64,000 nucleotides of DNA from Tepidibacter sp. GTDB taxonomy: Bacteria > Bacillota > Clostridia > Peptostreptococcales > Peptostreptococcaceae. Positions 36,138 to 44,109 of the stretch are shown piece by piece (position 1 is the stretch's first letter; every line of letters begins with the position of its first letter). The stretch covers positions 59,969 through 123,968 of the forward strand of contig NZ_JAOASI010000076.1 in the NCBI RefSeq assembly GCF_025210165.1. Direction: 5' to 3'. Below the pieces are notes generated by a model. The model worked only from the letters and a program-made list of their open reading frames with translations, was not told where the DNA came from and did not search any database. Both the position numbers and the translations under genes were made by a program.

Positions 36138-37040
36138 ATGCAAGATAAAGGAATATTATTAGAATCAGGAACTGGTGAAGTTGAGATATTAGAATTTACA
36201 ATAAATAAAGAACACTATGCGATTAACGTTATAAAAGTAAAAGAAATACTTGAGGTAGATTATTTAACTAAGATACCTAATAGCCATCCAGCGGTGGCAG
36301 GTCTTACTTTGGTCAGAGGTGACGTTGTAACATTAATAGATATGAAACATGTAATAGAAAAAGAGAATACAGATATTAAAAAATGTAAGGTAATATTATG
36401 TGAATTTAACAATATTAAGGTAGCATTTTGTGTTGATAACATATTGGGAATTCACAGAATAGGATGGAATCAAATTAAAAAATCAGAAGATGTGAATGAA
36501 ACGTCTTTAGTTATTGGAAATATAATATACAATAATAAAATACTTATGTTATTAGATTTTGAAAAGATAGTTATGGATATAAGCCCTGCTTCAGGAATAA
36601 ATGAGGAAAGAATGAATGATATTGAGATTAAAGATAGAAGTGATATAAAAATGATATTAGCTGATGATTCTCCGCTTATAAGAAAGGTTCTTAATGACAC
36701 TCTTATTAAGGCTGGATTTAAGAATTTAAGATTTTTTGATGATGGAGAACAAGCATATAATTATTTGATATCAGTAGCTGATAAAAAAGGAGAAAATTAT
36801 ATAGAAGATGTTCAGCTTTTAATAACAGATATTGAAATGCCACAAATGGATGGGCATACATTAACTAGAAAGATAAAAGAACATAGTATATTAAAGACTC
36901 TTCCAATAATAATATTCTCATCTCTTATAACTAATGATTTAATGCATAAGGGTGAGTCGGTAGGAGCTGATGCTCAAATGAGTAAGCCAGAGGTTGGAAA
37001 GCTTGTTAATTTAATAGATAAACTTACATCAGAGAAATAA
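36138..37040 (+). CDS. cheV: CheV-type chemotaxis coupling protein (CheW + receiver)
   Basis: 300 residues from ATG 36138, which follows GGGGG; a GTG at 36090 in frame is possible but would add 16 residues not usual for the family. The N-terminal CheW domain (about 1-150) begins GILLESGTGEVEILEFTI, the classic CheV opening, with SHPAVAGLTLVRGDVVTLIDM. The C-terminal receiver domain (about 185-300) has ADDSPLIRKVL (Asp pair), LLITDIEMPQMDGHTLT with the phosphorylated Asp, and FSSLI and SKPEV for the Thr/Lys positions. It couples receptors to CheA and takes part in adaptation. Confidence 0.94.
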   Translation: MQDKGILLESGTGEVEILEFTINKEHYAINVIKVKEILEVDYLTKIPNSHPAVAGLTLVRGDVVTLIDMKHVIEKENTDIKKCKVILCEFNNIKVAFCVDNILGIHRIGWNQIKKSEDVNETSLVIGNIIYNNKILMLLDFEKIVMDISPASGINEERMNDIEIKDRSDIKMILADDSPLIRKVLNDTLIKAGFKNLRFFDDGEQAYNYLISVADKKGENYIEDVQLLITDIEMPQMDGHTLTRKIKEHSILKTLPIIIFSSLITNDLMHKGESVGADAQMSKPEVGKLVNLIDKLTSEK

Positions 37041-37041
37041 T

Positions 37042-37081
37042 GAAAAAGAATGTGATATCAAAATGATATCACATTCTTTTT
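37042..37081 (+). terminator. Intrinsic terminator after cheV
   Basis: AAAAAGAATGTGATATCA pairs exactly with TGATATCACATTCTTTTT around AAA, followed by T-rich sequence. Confidence 0.88.
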
Positions 37082-37109
37082 ATTTTGATAAAAAATATTT
37101 GTTTTACTA

Positions 37110-37159
37110 TTGACAACTACGGAAAAATGATTTAAAATATTAATTGAGAATGATTATTA
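37110..37159 (+). promoter_or_regulatory. Sigma-A promoter with candidate Fur box
   Basis: TTGACA (37110-37115), 17 bases, TAAAAT (37133-37138). TGAGAATGATTATTA at 37145-37159 matches the Fur 7-1-7 pattern TGATAATnATTATCA at 13 of 15 positions and overlaps the expected start site. Confidence 0.65.
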
Positions 37160-37183
37160 ATAAAAACATAAGGAGTGATTAGG

Positions 37184-37465
37184 ATGAGTATAGTGATATA
37201 CGGTGGTCATGATAGAATGGAAAGAATATACATAAATGAAGCAAAAAAACATGGAGTAAAAGCTAAGGTGTATACATATGGAAGAAATGATATGACAAAG
37301 TCTATAGGAAAGAGTGATGGAATAGTTATATTTACAGATACTATATCTCATAAAGTTGCTAGTACAGTATCTAAGGAAGCTAAGAAAAGAAATATACCAG
37401 TAGTGGTATGTCATAATAGTAGTAAAACATCTTTTAAAAATACAATAAAAGAAATGACATGTTAA
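37184..37465 (+). CDS. DUF2325 small protein, possibly iron-regulated
   Basis: 93 residues from ATG 37184, which has AAGGAG eight bases upstream; an ATG at 37175 is too close to it. The family opens VIYGGHDRMERIY and has DGIVIFTDTISHKVASTVSKEAKKRNIPVVVCHNSS, the repeated DUF2325 core with His and Cys residues. The fold is Rossmann-like; the function is not known. A strong promoter overlapped by a Fur-like operator suggests induction under iron limitation. The 17-codon ORF downstream may share the transcript. Confidence 0.87.
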   Translation: MSIVIYGGHDRMERIYINEAKKHGVKAKVYTYGRNDMTKSIGKSDGIVIFTDTISHKVASTVSKEAKKRNIPVVVCHNSSKTSFKNTIKEMTC

Positions 37466-37519
37466 TATACAATCTTAGAATAAAAATCAATAATTAATAA
37501 TAAACGAGGAGATGCTATA

Positions 37520-37573
37520 ATGGCAAATTTATATAATAGCCACATATCTTCATACATAAAAATAACCCCTTAA
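37520..37573 (+). CDS. Possible 17-residue peptide ORF downstream of the DUF2325 gene
   Basis: Reads MANLYNSHISSYIKITP. GAGGAG lies about seven bases upstream of the ATG. The stop codon falls inside the left arm of the terminator hairpin, so translation could affect termination. It may be a remnant of a longer gene or a small protein. Confidence 0.35.
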   Translation: MANLYNSHISSYIKITP

Positions 37574-37612
37574 AGTATAATATGAAAAATACTTTAGGGG
37601 TTATTTTTTTTA
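37559..37612. terminator. Bidirectional terminator
   Basis: AAATAACCCCTTAAAGTA pairs with TACTTTAGGGGTTATTT around a 12-base loop, then T run. It serves the DUF2325 unit and the convergent cysteine-rich gene. Confidence 0.85.
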
Positions 37613-37867
37613 TGTCTTACTTCCTATACGAATTACATCTTTCATTTTAGACATTATATGTTCATATCCACCTTTACTATGAGGTATTGTGCAGTCAGAG
37701 CAATCTTTAATATCATTGTTGTATTTAAAATTTCCACCACATTTATCTTTTAACATATATAAAGGACAAAAACAAAATAAACAATTGAAATTCTTAGAAT
37801 CTACTACCTTGTGACATGGAAAGTATTCGCACTTACTATTTTGAAAAAACTTATAATTCTCACTCAT
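37610..37867 (-). CDS. Cysteine-rich small domain protein
   Basis: 85 residues with ten cysteines: CEYFPCHK, CLFCFCPLYMLKDKCGG and DCSDCTIPHSKGGYEHI. This matches the 'cysteine-rich small domain' family, probably a metal or iron-sulfur binding module, of unknown role. GGAGGGGG-type ribosome site upstream on this strand. It faces the putatively Fur-controlled DUF2325 gene, sharing the terminator. Confidence 0.87.
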   Translation of the reverse strand: MSENYKFFQNSKCEYFPCHKVVDSKNFNCLFCFCPLYMLKDKCGGNFKYNNDIKDCSDCTIPHSKGGYEHIMSKMKDVIRIGSKT

Positions 37868-38116
37868 TTAAATATCCCCCTCCTATATACATTAATTATA
37901 CAATAATTTTATAATTAGTAGGAAATTATATGATTATTTAAGTTTGGATTAAGTATAATTAGTTTTGGTAGTACTAAGTTAAATATTATTTGCTTAATTA
38001 AAGCGTGTTTGATAAAATATAGGTCTGATATCATAAGATTATTAATCCATTATATTGGGTATAATTAATTAATAACTAAGACTTTAGTACGATTAATAAA
38101 GAAAGGAAGGCAAGTA

Positions 38117-38596
38117 TTGGCATATAATAATATAGATTTGATAGATAAAATGATATATATAGAACAAAAAAGAAAAGAAATATATATACAAATTGCAAAT
38201 GAGAATTTTCAAAATAAGTTAATAAGCATAATAGTAAAAACTTTATTAAAGAACCTAGATAGAAATTTAACTTATTATACAAAAGAAAAAGAATATATAG
38301 AGCAAGAGAATTTATCAGAAGTAATTAACTTTTTATTATATGATAAAATTTTATTTCTTATTAATAAATTTAAAAAACGATTAGCAAAGCCCGATATAAC
38401 GAATGTCAAGAGTCTTTTGAAATTTTCGATATCGTGGGAAAATCAAGTATATGCTTTATTAATAGATATACAAGGAAGAGTAATTGAAAAAGAAGAAGAT
38501 ATAGGAACCAATACATATATACTGTTAACTAAGCTTATAAAAGAAAAAGAAGAATATATTAAAAGCTTAGAAGCATTTGCTAAGAGACAAGGCTAG
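38117..38596 (+). CDS. Hypothetical helical protein
   Basis: 159 residues, not recognised. The start is TTG with AAAGGAAGG upstream. The sequence is almost entirely predicted alpha-helical with heptad-like spacing, rich in Lys, Glu and Ile, and has no cysteine. Segments such as ISWENQVYALLIDIQGRVIEKEEDIGTNTY recall ferritin-like four-helix bundles, but only one or two candidate metal residues stand in the right places. It precedes hflX by 100 bases. Confidence 0.7.
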   Translation: MAYNNIDLIDKMIYIEQKRKEIYIQIANENFQNKLISIIVKTLLKNLDRNLTYYTKEKEYIEQENLSEVINFLLYDKILFLINKFKKRLAKPDITNVKSLLKFSISWENQVYALLIDIQGRVIEKEEDIGTNTYILLTKLIKEKEEYIKSLEAFAKRQG

Positions 38597-38696
38597 CGAT
38601 AGGGCCTTGTTTTTGGTTTACACCAAACTAATGTTCTTGTATAATTAAAAATAACAATAAAAGGTATAATAAATAATATAAAAAAGAGGTGAGCTT

Positions 38697-39977
38697 ATGG
38701 AGAAAAAAAATGAAAGAGCGCTATTAGTTGGACTTAATATAACTAATGTATTTAAGAAAGAAGATAACATAGATATTTACGATTCTATGGAGGAATTAGA
38801 GGAATTAGCTCAAGCTGCAGGAGCTGAGGTTGTAGAAAAGATAATTCAAAATAAAGAATCTAGAGATGTTGCGCTATATATAGGTAAAGGAAAGCTAGAG
38901 GAGATAAAGAATTATTGTGAAAGTTTAGATATAAATGTAGTTATATTTAATGATGAGCTTTCGGGAGCACAAATAAGAAATTTAGAAGAATTATTAAATG
39001 TAAAAGTTATAGATAGAACAACGCTTATACTAGATATTTTTGCTCAAAGAGCCTTATCCAGGGAAGGAAAACTTCAAGTAGAACTGGCACAGTTAAAGTA
39101 TAGACTTCCTAGACTTTCAGGATTTGGTAAAGAAATGTCAAGAACAGGTGCGGGAATTGGAACTAGAGGTCCAGGAGAGCAAAAACTTGAAGTTGATAAA
39201 AGACATATATTAAATAAAATATCTGATATAAAAAAAGAGCTTAAGGAAGTAAAGAAGAACAGAGAAACACAAAGGTCTAAAAGACTTAAAAATAGTATAC
39301 CAATAGTTGCTTTGGTAGGGTATACTAATGCAGGAAAATCAACTCTTACAAATGAAATTATAAAGACTCATAAAGATTATGAAATGGAAAAAGAAGTTTT
39401 TTCAAAGGATATGTTATTTGCAACTCTTGATGTTACTTTGAGAAAAGCATCTCTTTCTAATAAGAAAGAGTTTTTAGTAGTAGATACAGTTGGATTCGTA
39501 AGTAAACTTCCTCATGATTTAGTGGATGCATTTAAAGCTACACTTGAAGAAGTTACATATGCAGATTTGATAATTCATGTTGTAGATGCATCAAATGATA
39601 GCTATGATATTCAAATGAATACTACTCTTGATGTTTTAAAAGAGTTAAAAGCACTTGATAAGCCTGTTATAACTGCATTTAATAAGGTTGATAAGTTAGG
39701 ATATGATGTAGATGCAAAGAAAGATGAGGATGTCGTATTTATATCATGTAAAACAGGATATAACATAGAGAAACTTTTAGAAAATATAAAAGAAAAAATA
39801 ATAGGAAATCTTAACAATGTATCTCTGTTGATTCCATATAACAAGGGAGAAGTATTTAACTCTATTAAAAATAAAAATAATGTTGATAATTTTGAATATA
39901 AGGAAGATGGAATATTTGTAGCTGTAACACTTGATGATATAGATTATGGAAAGTACAAAGAATATGAGGTAAAGTGA
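38697..39977 (+). CDS. hflX: GTPase HflX
   Basis: 426 residues, full length. The N-terminal HflX domain has IGKGKLEEIKNYCESLDINVVIFNDELSGAQIRNLEE, and the linker GPGEQKLEVDKRHI. The G domain has GYTNAGKSTLTN (G1), DTVGFVSKLPHDLV (G3) and FNKVD (G4). It binds ribosomes, splits or rescues stalled 70S particles under stress. GAGGTGAG-type ribosome site. A HEAT-repeat gene follows. Confidence 0.96.
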   Translation: MEKKNERALLVGLNITNVFKKEDNIDIYDSMEELEELAQAAGAEVVEKIIQNKESRDVALYIGKGKLEEIKNYCESLDINVVIFNDELSGAQIRNLEELLNVKVIDRTTLILDIFAQRALSREGKLQVELAQLKYRLPRLSGFGKEMSRTGAGIGTRGPGEQKLEVDKRHILNKISDIKKELKEVKKNRETQRSKRLKNSIPIVALVGYTNAGKSTLTNEIIKTHKDYEMEKEVFSKDMLFATLDVTLRKASLSNKKEFLVVDTVGFVSKLPHDLVDAFKATLEEVTYADLIIHVVDASNDSYDIQMNTTLDVLKELKALDKPVITAFNKVDKLGYDVDAKKDEDVVFISCKTGYNIEKLLENIKEKIIGNLNNVSLLIPYNKGEVFNSIKNKNNVDNFEYKEDGIFVAVTLDDIDYGKYKEYEVK

Positions 39978-39990
39978 AACTTGAACTAAT

Positions 39991-40018
39991 CCAGAAGCTA
40001 AGAACTCTTAGCTTCTGG
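39991..40018. terminator. Hairpin without U tract after hflX
   Basis: CCAGAAGCTAAGA pairs with CTTAGCTTCTGG-type right arm (12 bp) around AACT. The following bases are ATAAAG, not a T run, so it may be an RNA-stabilising or processing hairpin rather than a terminator. Confidence 0.5.
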
Positions 40019-40046
40019 ATAAAGTAAAATTTGGAGGATAAAAGCG

Positions 40047-40694
40047 GTGTTGAGTTGGGAGAATATAGATAGTTTAGAAGACTTCAAAATCACATATCTA
40101 CTCTATAAAGAAGGTAAAAATATAAATCAAATAAGCAAAATAAGAAATATGAAAATTGATGATGTAAATAGAGATATAATAAAGTATAAACAACTTTTGA
40201 ATCAAAATAAGCACAAGAATAAAACTATTATAGATATATTACTTGAAGAAGATAAGGATTCAAGAACTAGTATTATAAATTCACTAAATGAAAATGAATT
40301 AAACAATGTAAAAAAACTTATATATAAAAGAGTTTTGATAGAAAAAAATGTAGATGATTTGATGATACTTCTTTGGATATGTGGAGAGTTAAAAGATTCT
40401 AGGTTATTAGATATAGTACATAAATATTCTAAACATCCTCATGGAGGAGTAAGAAGAATGTCTTATTCTGCTATGGGTAAAATAGGATCTGATAAAAGTA
40501 TAGATTATTTACATAAAGGAATTATAGATGCAAAACCACAGGTAAGACAATATGCAGCCAAATCCTTGTGCAAAATAGGAAATAAGACTACTTTAAAAAA
40601 ACTGAAAAATTTGATAAACAATCCAAATGAAAAAGAATATGTAAAAAGAGCTTTTTTAGAAGCAATAGATATACTTGAGAAGATGAAAAAGTAA
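40047..40694 (+). CDS. HEAT-repeat (PBS lyase-like) protein
   Basis: 215 residues; GTG start with GGAGG upstream. The N-terminal 50 residues look like a helix-turn-helix (ITYLLYKEGKNINQISKIRNMKIDDVNRDI). The C-terminal half has HEAT repeats (HPHGGVRRMSYSAMGKIGSDKSIDYLHKGIIDAKPQVRQYAAKSLCKIG). This order suggests a DNA-binding or scaffold protein. It probably lies on the hflX transcript. Function unknown. Confidence 0.85.
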   Translation: MLSWENIDSLEDFKITYLLYKEGKNINQISKIRNMKIDDVNRDIIKYKQLLNQNKHKNKTIIDILLEEDKDSRTSIINSLNENELNNVKKLIYKRVLIEKNVDDLMILLWICGELKDSRLLDIVHKYSKHPHGGVRRMSYSAMGKIGSDKSIDYLHKGIIDAKPQVRQYAAKSLCKIGNKTTLKKLKNLINNPNEKEYVKRAFLEAIDILEKMKK

Positions 40695-40834
40695 AAATTA
40701 ACTATATATTCTCATAAGTGCTATTTAAAAAGCATATATTAATAATACAAAACAAGAACCCAGAAAAATAAGATTATCTGATCTTATAATTTTAATTATA
40801 GTTTATTAGAATATAATATAAGGGGGAGTTTAGA

Positions 40835-41257
40835 ATGCTTTTTAGAAATTGTGCAGGAGGAATAGTTTTTTATGGAAACAAAGTATTGATACTAAAAAAT
40901 GACAAAAATGAATGGGTATTACCAAAAGGGATAATCAAAGGTAATAATATGCCAAATAAAGTAGCTATAGATAGGGTTAAAGATGAATGTGGTGTAGAAA
41001 GTAAAATATTATCAACAGCAGGTCAGACTAATTATGAATTTTATTCAATAAGTAGAAAAACTCCGGTATGTAACGAAATAGTATGGTATGTTATGGAATC
41101 AAGTGATATAAAATGCGATATAAATAAAGATCTGGGATTTATAGATGGGGGATTTTATAAAATAAAGGATGCGTTGGAATTGATAACCTATAGTCAAGAT
41201 AAATCTATAGTTAATTTATCTTATAAAAAATATAAACACTTAAAAAAAGAAATGTAA
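40835..41257 (+). CDS. NUDIX hydrolase
   Basis: 140 residues. The fold opens CAGGIVFYGNKVLIL and EWVLPKGIIKGNNMPNKVAIDRVKDECGV is the Nudix box. The canonical GX5EX7REUXEEXGU is altered: the box reads GIIKGNNMPNKVAIDRVKDECGV, with Asn-Met where Glu is usual and Asp-Arg for Arg-Glu, so metal binding may be weak. It could be a reduced-activity or binding-only member. AGGGGG gives the ribosome site. Confidence 0.85.
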   Translation: MLFRNCAGGIVFYGNKVLILKNDKNEWVLPKGIIKGNNMPNKVAIDRVKDECGVESKILSTAGQTNYEFYSISRKTPVCNEIVWYVMESSDIKCDINKDLGFIDGGFYKIKDALELITYSQDKSIVNLSYKKYKHLKKEM

Positions 41258-41327
41258 GTTAAATAGAATCAAACTTTAAATTTTAGGTTAAACTATATAT
41301 GACTAAAATTTAAGGAGGCATGCAACT

Positions 41328-41513
41328 ATGGAAAATTTAAGTAGGAATCAATTGAGAGCAATAGCATCTGAATGTAGTCAATACAGTCCAATAGAAAATC
41401 AGTTTACATCATCTGTTAGAGAAAATGAAGAAAGTTGTTCTAAATGTAATAACTATCAAAATGGTAAGTGCACATTAGATTTAATTGATGAAATTAGAAG
41501 TAATATGCAATAA
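41328..41513 (+). CDS. Small CxxC protein of unknown function
   Basis: 61 residues, beginning MENLSRNQLRAIASECSQY. CSKCNNYQNGKC in the C-terminal half gives three cysteines in a CxxC-x7-C zinc-like arrangement. A strong AAGGAGG precedes the ATG. I do not recognise a named family; similar short proteins are common in clostridia. A terminator follows. Confidence 0.8.
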   Translation: MENLSRNQLRAIASECSQYSPIENQFTSSVRENEESCSKCNNYQNGKCTLDLIDEIRSNMQ

Positions 41514-41528
41514 GATATATAATTTCCT

Positions 41529-41567
41529 AAACAAAAGCCTTGTTTTTAAAAATAAGGCTTTTTGTTT
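41529..41567 (+). terminator. Intrinsic terminator
   Basis: AAACAAAAGCCTT pairs with AAGGCTTTTTGTTT across a loop of about 12 bases. Confidence 0.75.
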
Positions 41568-41595
41568 AGAAAATTTAAATTTGCAGATATTTTTT

Positions 41596-41737
41596 ATAAC
41601 GAATAGGAAACTATATCATTTTTGTTTTATGGATAACTGATTGAAAAAGCTACACTTGAGACTATTTTTGAGCAACGGAGCCTGTAAGGATTGTTGGCGA
41701 CATGAGTCACCGCGTTAGCGAGTAGACAAATTTTTTA
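41596..41737. repeat. Intergenic palindromic repeat, family 1, long copy
   Basis: It begins ATAACGAATAGGAAACTATA and ends CACCGCGTTAGCG then GAGTAGACAAATTTTTT, the same ends as the copy at 15149-15245, with about 50 more bases in the middle. The tail holds a small CGC-GTTA-GCG hairpin. The DnaA-box-like core is reduced to ATGGATAA. Confidence 0.7.
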
Positions 41738-41792
41738 TTGACTAAACTAAAAGTGTATTGTATTATTAGAGATAACAAGTGAACGAAAAAAA

Positions 41793-41960
41793 GATAGAGG
41801 TTGCATTATTTAATAGTACTGCTTTGGAGTTAAGCACTATGAAGAAGTAGGAAAGGAAATAATGCCGAAGTTGTACAACTGATTGCTTTAAGGTTGTATG
41901 GTTGGGGTTGCATATAATATATGCAGCACTGTCACAAATATTTATTTGTGGAGAGCTATC
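41793..41960 (+). promoter_or_regulatory. Lysine riboswitch (L box)
   Basis: P1 pairs GATAG (41793-41797) with CTATC (41956-41960). Conserved L-box segments appear in order: AGAGGTTGCATT, AGTA, GGAAAGGAAATAATGCCGAAG, GGTTGGGGTTGCA, GCAGCACTGTCAC and the closing GGAGAGCTATC. It lies 150 bases ahead of an NhaC-type transporter gene, with a terminator between. Confidence 0.95.
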
Positions 41961-42021
41961 ATTCAAATGAGAGTAGGCAGTTAATCCTATTGATAGGGAA
42001 TTAGTTTAATTGTGCTTATTT

Positions 42022-42050
42022 AACCTTGAGTGAAGACTCAAGGTTTTTTT
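42022..42050 (+). terminator. Riboswitch-controlled terminator before the NhaC-type gene
   Basis: AACCTTGAGT pairs with ACTCAAGGTT around GAAG and is followed by seven Ts. It lies between the L box and the coding region, as needed for lysine-dependent attenuation. Confidence 0.92.
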
Positions 42051-42112
42051 GTTTTGATGGACTCTTCTCCAAAAAATTTCGCTTGTAATTATAAATTTTA
42101 GGAGGAGTAAAA

Positions 42113-43858
42113 ATGAGAAAAAATGGACTTGTTTTAATTTTAACTTTTATGTTATTTGTTTTATGTATGAATTTTGGTTTTGCAGAGGAGCTAGACCCAG
42201 CTCAAGTTAATGCAGACAAGTTTGGATTATTAACTTTATTACCACCTTTAGTTGCTATAGTATTAGCATTTATAACTAAGAATGTTGTGTTATCGTTATT
42301 TTTAGGAGTATTTTCAGGAACATTTTTAATTAGTTTAAGTGGTTCTAATGTTTTTATGGCATTATTTAATGGATTTTTATCTATAATAGATAAGGTTTTA
42401 TCGTCTTTAGCAGACCCTTGGGATGCTGGTATTATTCTTCAGTGTTTGACTATAGGAGGACTTATTGCACTTATAACTAGAATGGGAGGGGCTAAAGCCA
42501 TAGCTGAGAGTCTTGCTAAAAGAGCAAAATCTCCTAGAAGTGCTCAATTATTTACTTGGATTTTAGGACTTATAGTATTCTTTGATGATTATGCAAACGC
42601 ACTTATAGTAGGACCTATAATGAGACCTGTAACAGATAGAATGAGAATATCAAGAGAAAAACTGTCATTTATAATAGATGCAACTGCAGCTCCTATAGCT
42701 GGTATTGCGATTATATCTACTTGGATTGGTTATGAAATAAGTTTAATAAAGGATGCTTATGCGAGTATAGGTCAACAGGTAAATGCTTATTCTGTATTTA
42801 TATCTACTATTCCTTATAGATTTTACAATATATTAATTCTTATATTTATAGTTTGTACAGCTGTATTTTTAAGAGAATTTGGACCTATGCTTAAGTGTGA
42901 GAGAAGGGCTAGAACTAGTGGAAAAGTTTTAGGTGATGAAATAGATGCTAAGTTTGAAGAGGAAAGCAAAGAAATTCAACCTAAAGAAGGAATTAAGCTT
43001 AGTGTATGGAATGCTATAGTTCCTATAGGTGTTCTAATATTTGCATCTTTACTTGGTTTTTACTACAATGGGTACAATGCTATAATGGGTGGAGAAGATA
43101 CTGTTTTAATAGAATTATTGAAGAACTCTCCTGTTTCATTTGCAGCTATCAGAGAAACTTTTGGAGCATCTGATGCTAGTATAGTGTTATTCCAAGGTGC
43201 ATTGTTTGCAAGTATAGTAGCTATTATAATGGGTACTAGCCAAAAAATATTTAAGGTATCAGAAGCAATTGATACATGGATAAAGGGAATGAATTCGTTA
43301 GTTATAACAGGTGTTATATTATTGCTTGCATGGTCTTTAAGTAGTGTAATAAAAGAGCTTGGAACTGCTAAGTTTTTAGTATCTGTGTTATCTGGGGCTA
43401 TACCTAAGTTCTTACTACCATCTATAATATTTGCACTTGCAGCTGTTATATCTTTTGCAACAGGAACATCTTATGGAACGATGGGTATACTTATGCCTCT
43501 TACTATACCTTTAGCACATGCTATATCACCAGAGTCTTCATATATTATAATGAGTGCTGGAGCTGTTTTAACTGGAGCGACTTTTGGAGACCATTGTTCA
43601 CCTATTTCAGATACAACTATACTATCTTCTATGGGAGCAGGGTGTAATCATATAGATCATGTTAATACTCAAATTGTATATGCTTTAACTGTAGGTAGTA
43701 TATCTATACTATTTGGATATTTACCAGCAGGATTTGGAGTACCTGTATATATAACTCTTCCAATAGCCATTTTAGCTATAATTGGAACTGTGTATTTTGT
43801 AGGAACACCTGTAGAGGATGCAGAGAGTGTATCCTTAAAGGATGTAGAAAACTTATAA
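42113..43858 (+). CDS. NhaC-family transporter, probable lysine transporter
   Basis: 581 residues with a signal-like first helix and about 11-12 more membrane segments. IITFVVLSLFLGVFSG-like N-terminal blocks, FFDDYANALIVGPIMRPVTDR and GTSYGTMGILMPLTIPLAHAI, GDHCSPISDTTILSSMGAGCNHIDHVNTQ are NhaC signatures. The family is named for Na+/H+ exchange, but members under L-box control are predicted lysine transporters (by comparative riboswitch studies). The riboswitch directly upstream makes lysine the likeliest substrate here. AGGAGGAG ribosome site. Confidence 0.92.
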   Translation: MRKNGLVLILTFMLFVLCMNFGFAEELDPAQVNADKFGLLTLLPPLVAIVLAFITKNVVLSLFLGVFSGTFLISLSGSNVFMALFNGFLSIIDKVLSSLADPWDAGIILQCLTIGGLIALITRMGGAKAIAESLAKRAKSPRSAQLFTWILGLIVFFDDYANALIVGPIMRPVTDRMRISREKLSFIIDATAAPIAGIAIISTWIGYEISLIKDAYASIGQQVNAYSVFISTIPYRFYNILILIFIVCTAVFLREFGPMLKCERRARTSGKVLGDEIDAKFEEESKEIQPKEGIKLSVWNAIVPIGVLIFASLLGFYYNGYNAIMGGEDTVLIELLKNSPVSFAAIRETFGASDASIVLFQGALFASIVAIIMGTSQKIFKVSEAIDTWIKGMNSLVITGVILLLAWSLSSVIKELGTAKFLVSVLSGAIPKFLLPSIIFALAAVISFATGTSYGTMGILMPLTIPLAHAISPESSYIIMSAGAVLTGATFGDHCSPISDTTILSSMGAGCNHIDHVNTQIVYALTVGSISILFGYLPAGFGVPVYITLPIAILAIIGTVYFVGTPVEDAESVSLKDVENL

Positions 43859-43877
43859 TAAAATATTAACATAACAT

Positions 43878-43922
43878 TAGTTGTCTGGATTTTGTACAAA
43901 TAGAATCTAGGCAACTATTTTT
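43878..43922 (+). terminator. Intrinsic terminator after the NhaC-type gene
   Basis: TAGTTGTCTGGATT pairs with AATCTAGGCAACTA across a 12-base loop, then T6. The T run merges with the next repeat copy. Confidence 0.82.
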
Positions 43923-43984
43923 TATAACGAATAGGAAATTATAATCATTTTGAAATTGTGGATAAATATAATTTCCGTTATGAG
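43920..43984. repeat. Intergenic palindromic repeat, family 1, hairpin-only copy
   Basis: ATAACGAATAGGAAATTATA (43924-43943) pairs with TATAATTTCCGTTAT (43967-43981) around a TGTGGATAA core (43957-43965). The conserved GAGTAGAC tail is absent, although GTCTAC appears inverted shortly after. Confidence 0.72.
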
Positions 43985-44109
43985 TTTCAAAAAAGTCTAC
44001 ATTGTAAATCTTTAGAAGAAAGATTTTTTTATTGTATGTATATATGTTATAATATAGACGTTGCCAAAGGAAATTGTAATATATAGGAAAAAAGGAGAGA
44101 AAAACATAT

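Noticed and set aside
44004..44032. AAATCTTT/AAAGATTT hairpin with T run as a terminator of a hidden gene
   Set aside because: No gene or transcript start could be placed between it and the preceding repeat. It may belong to that repeat's transcript, but support is lacking.
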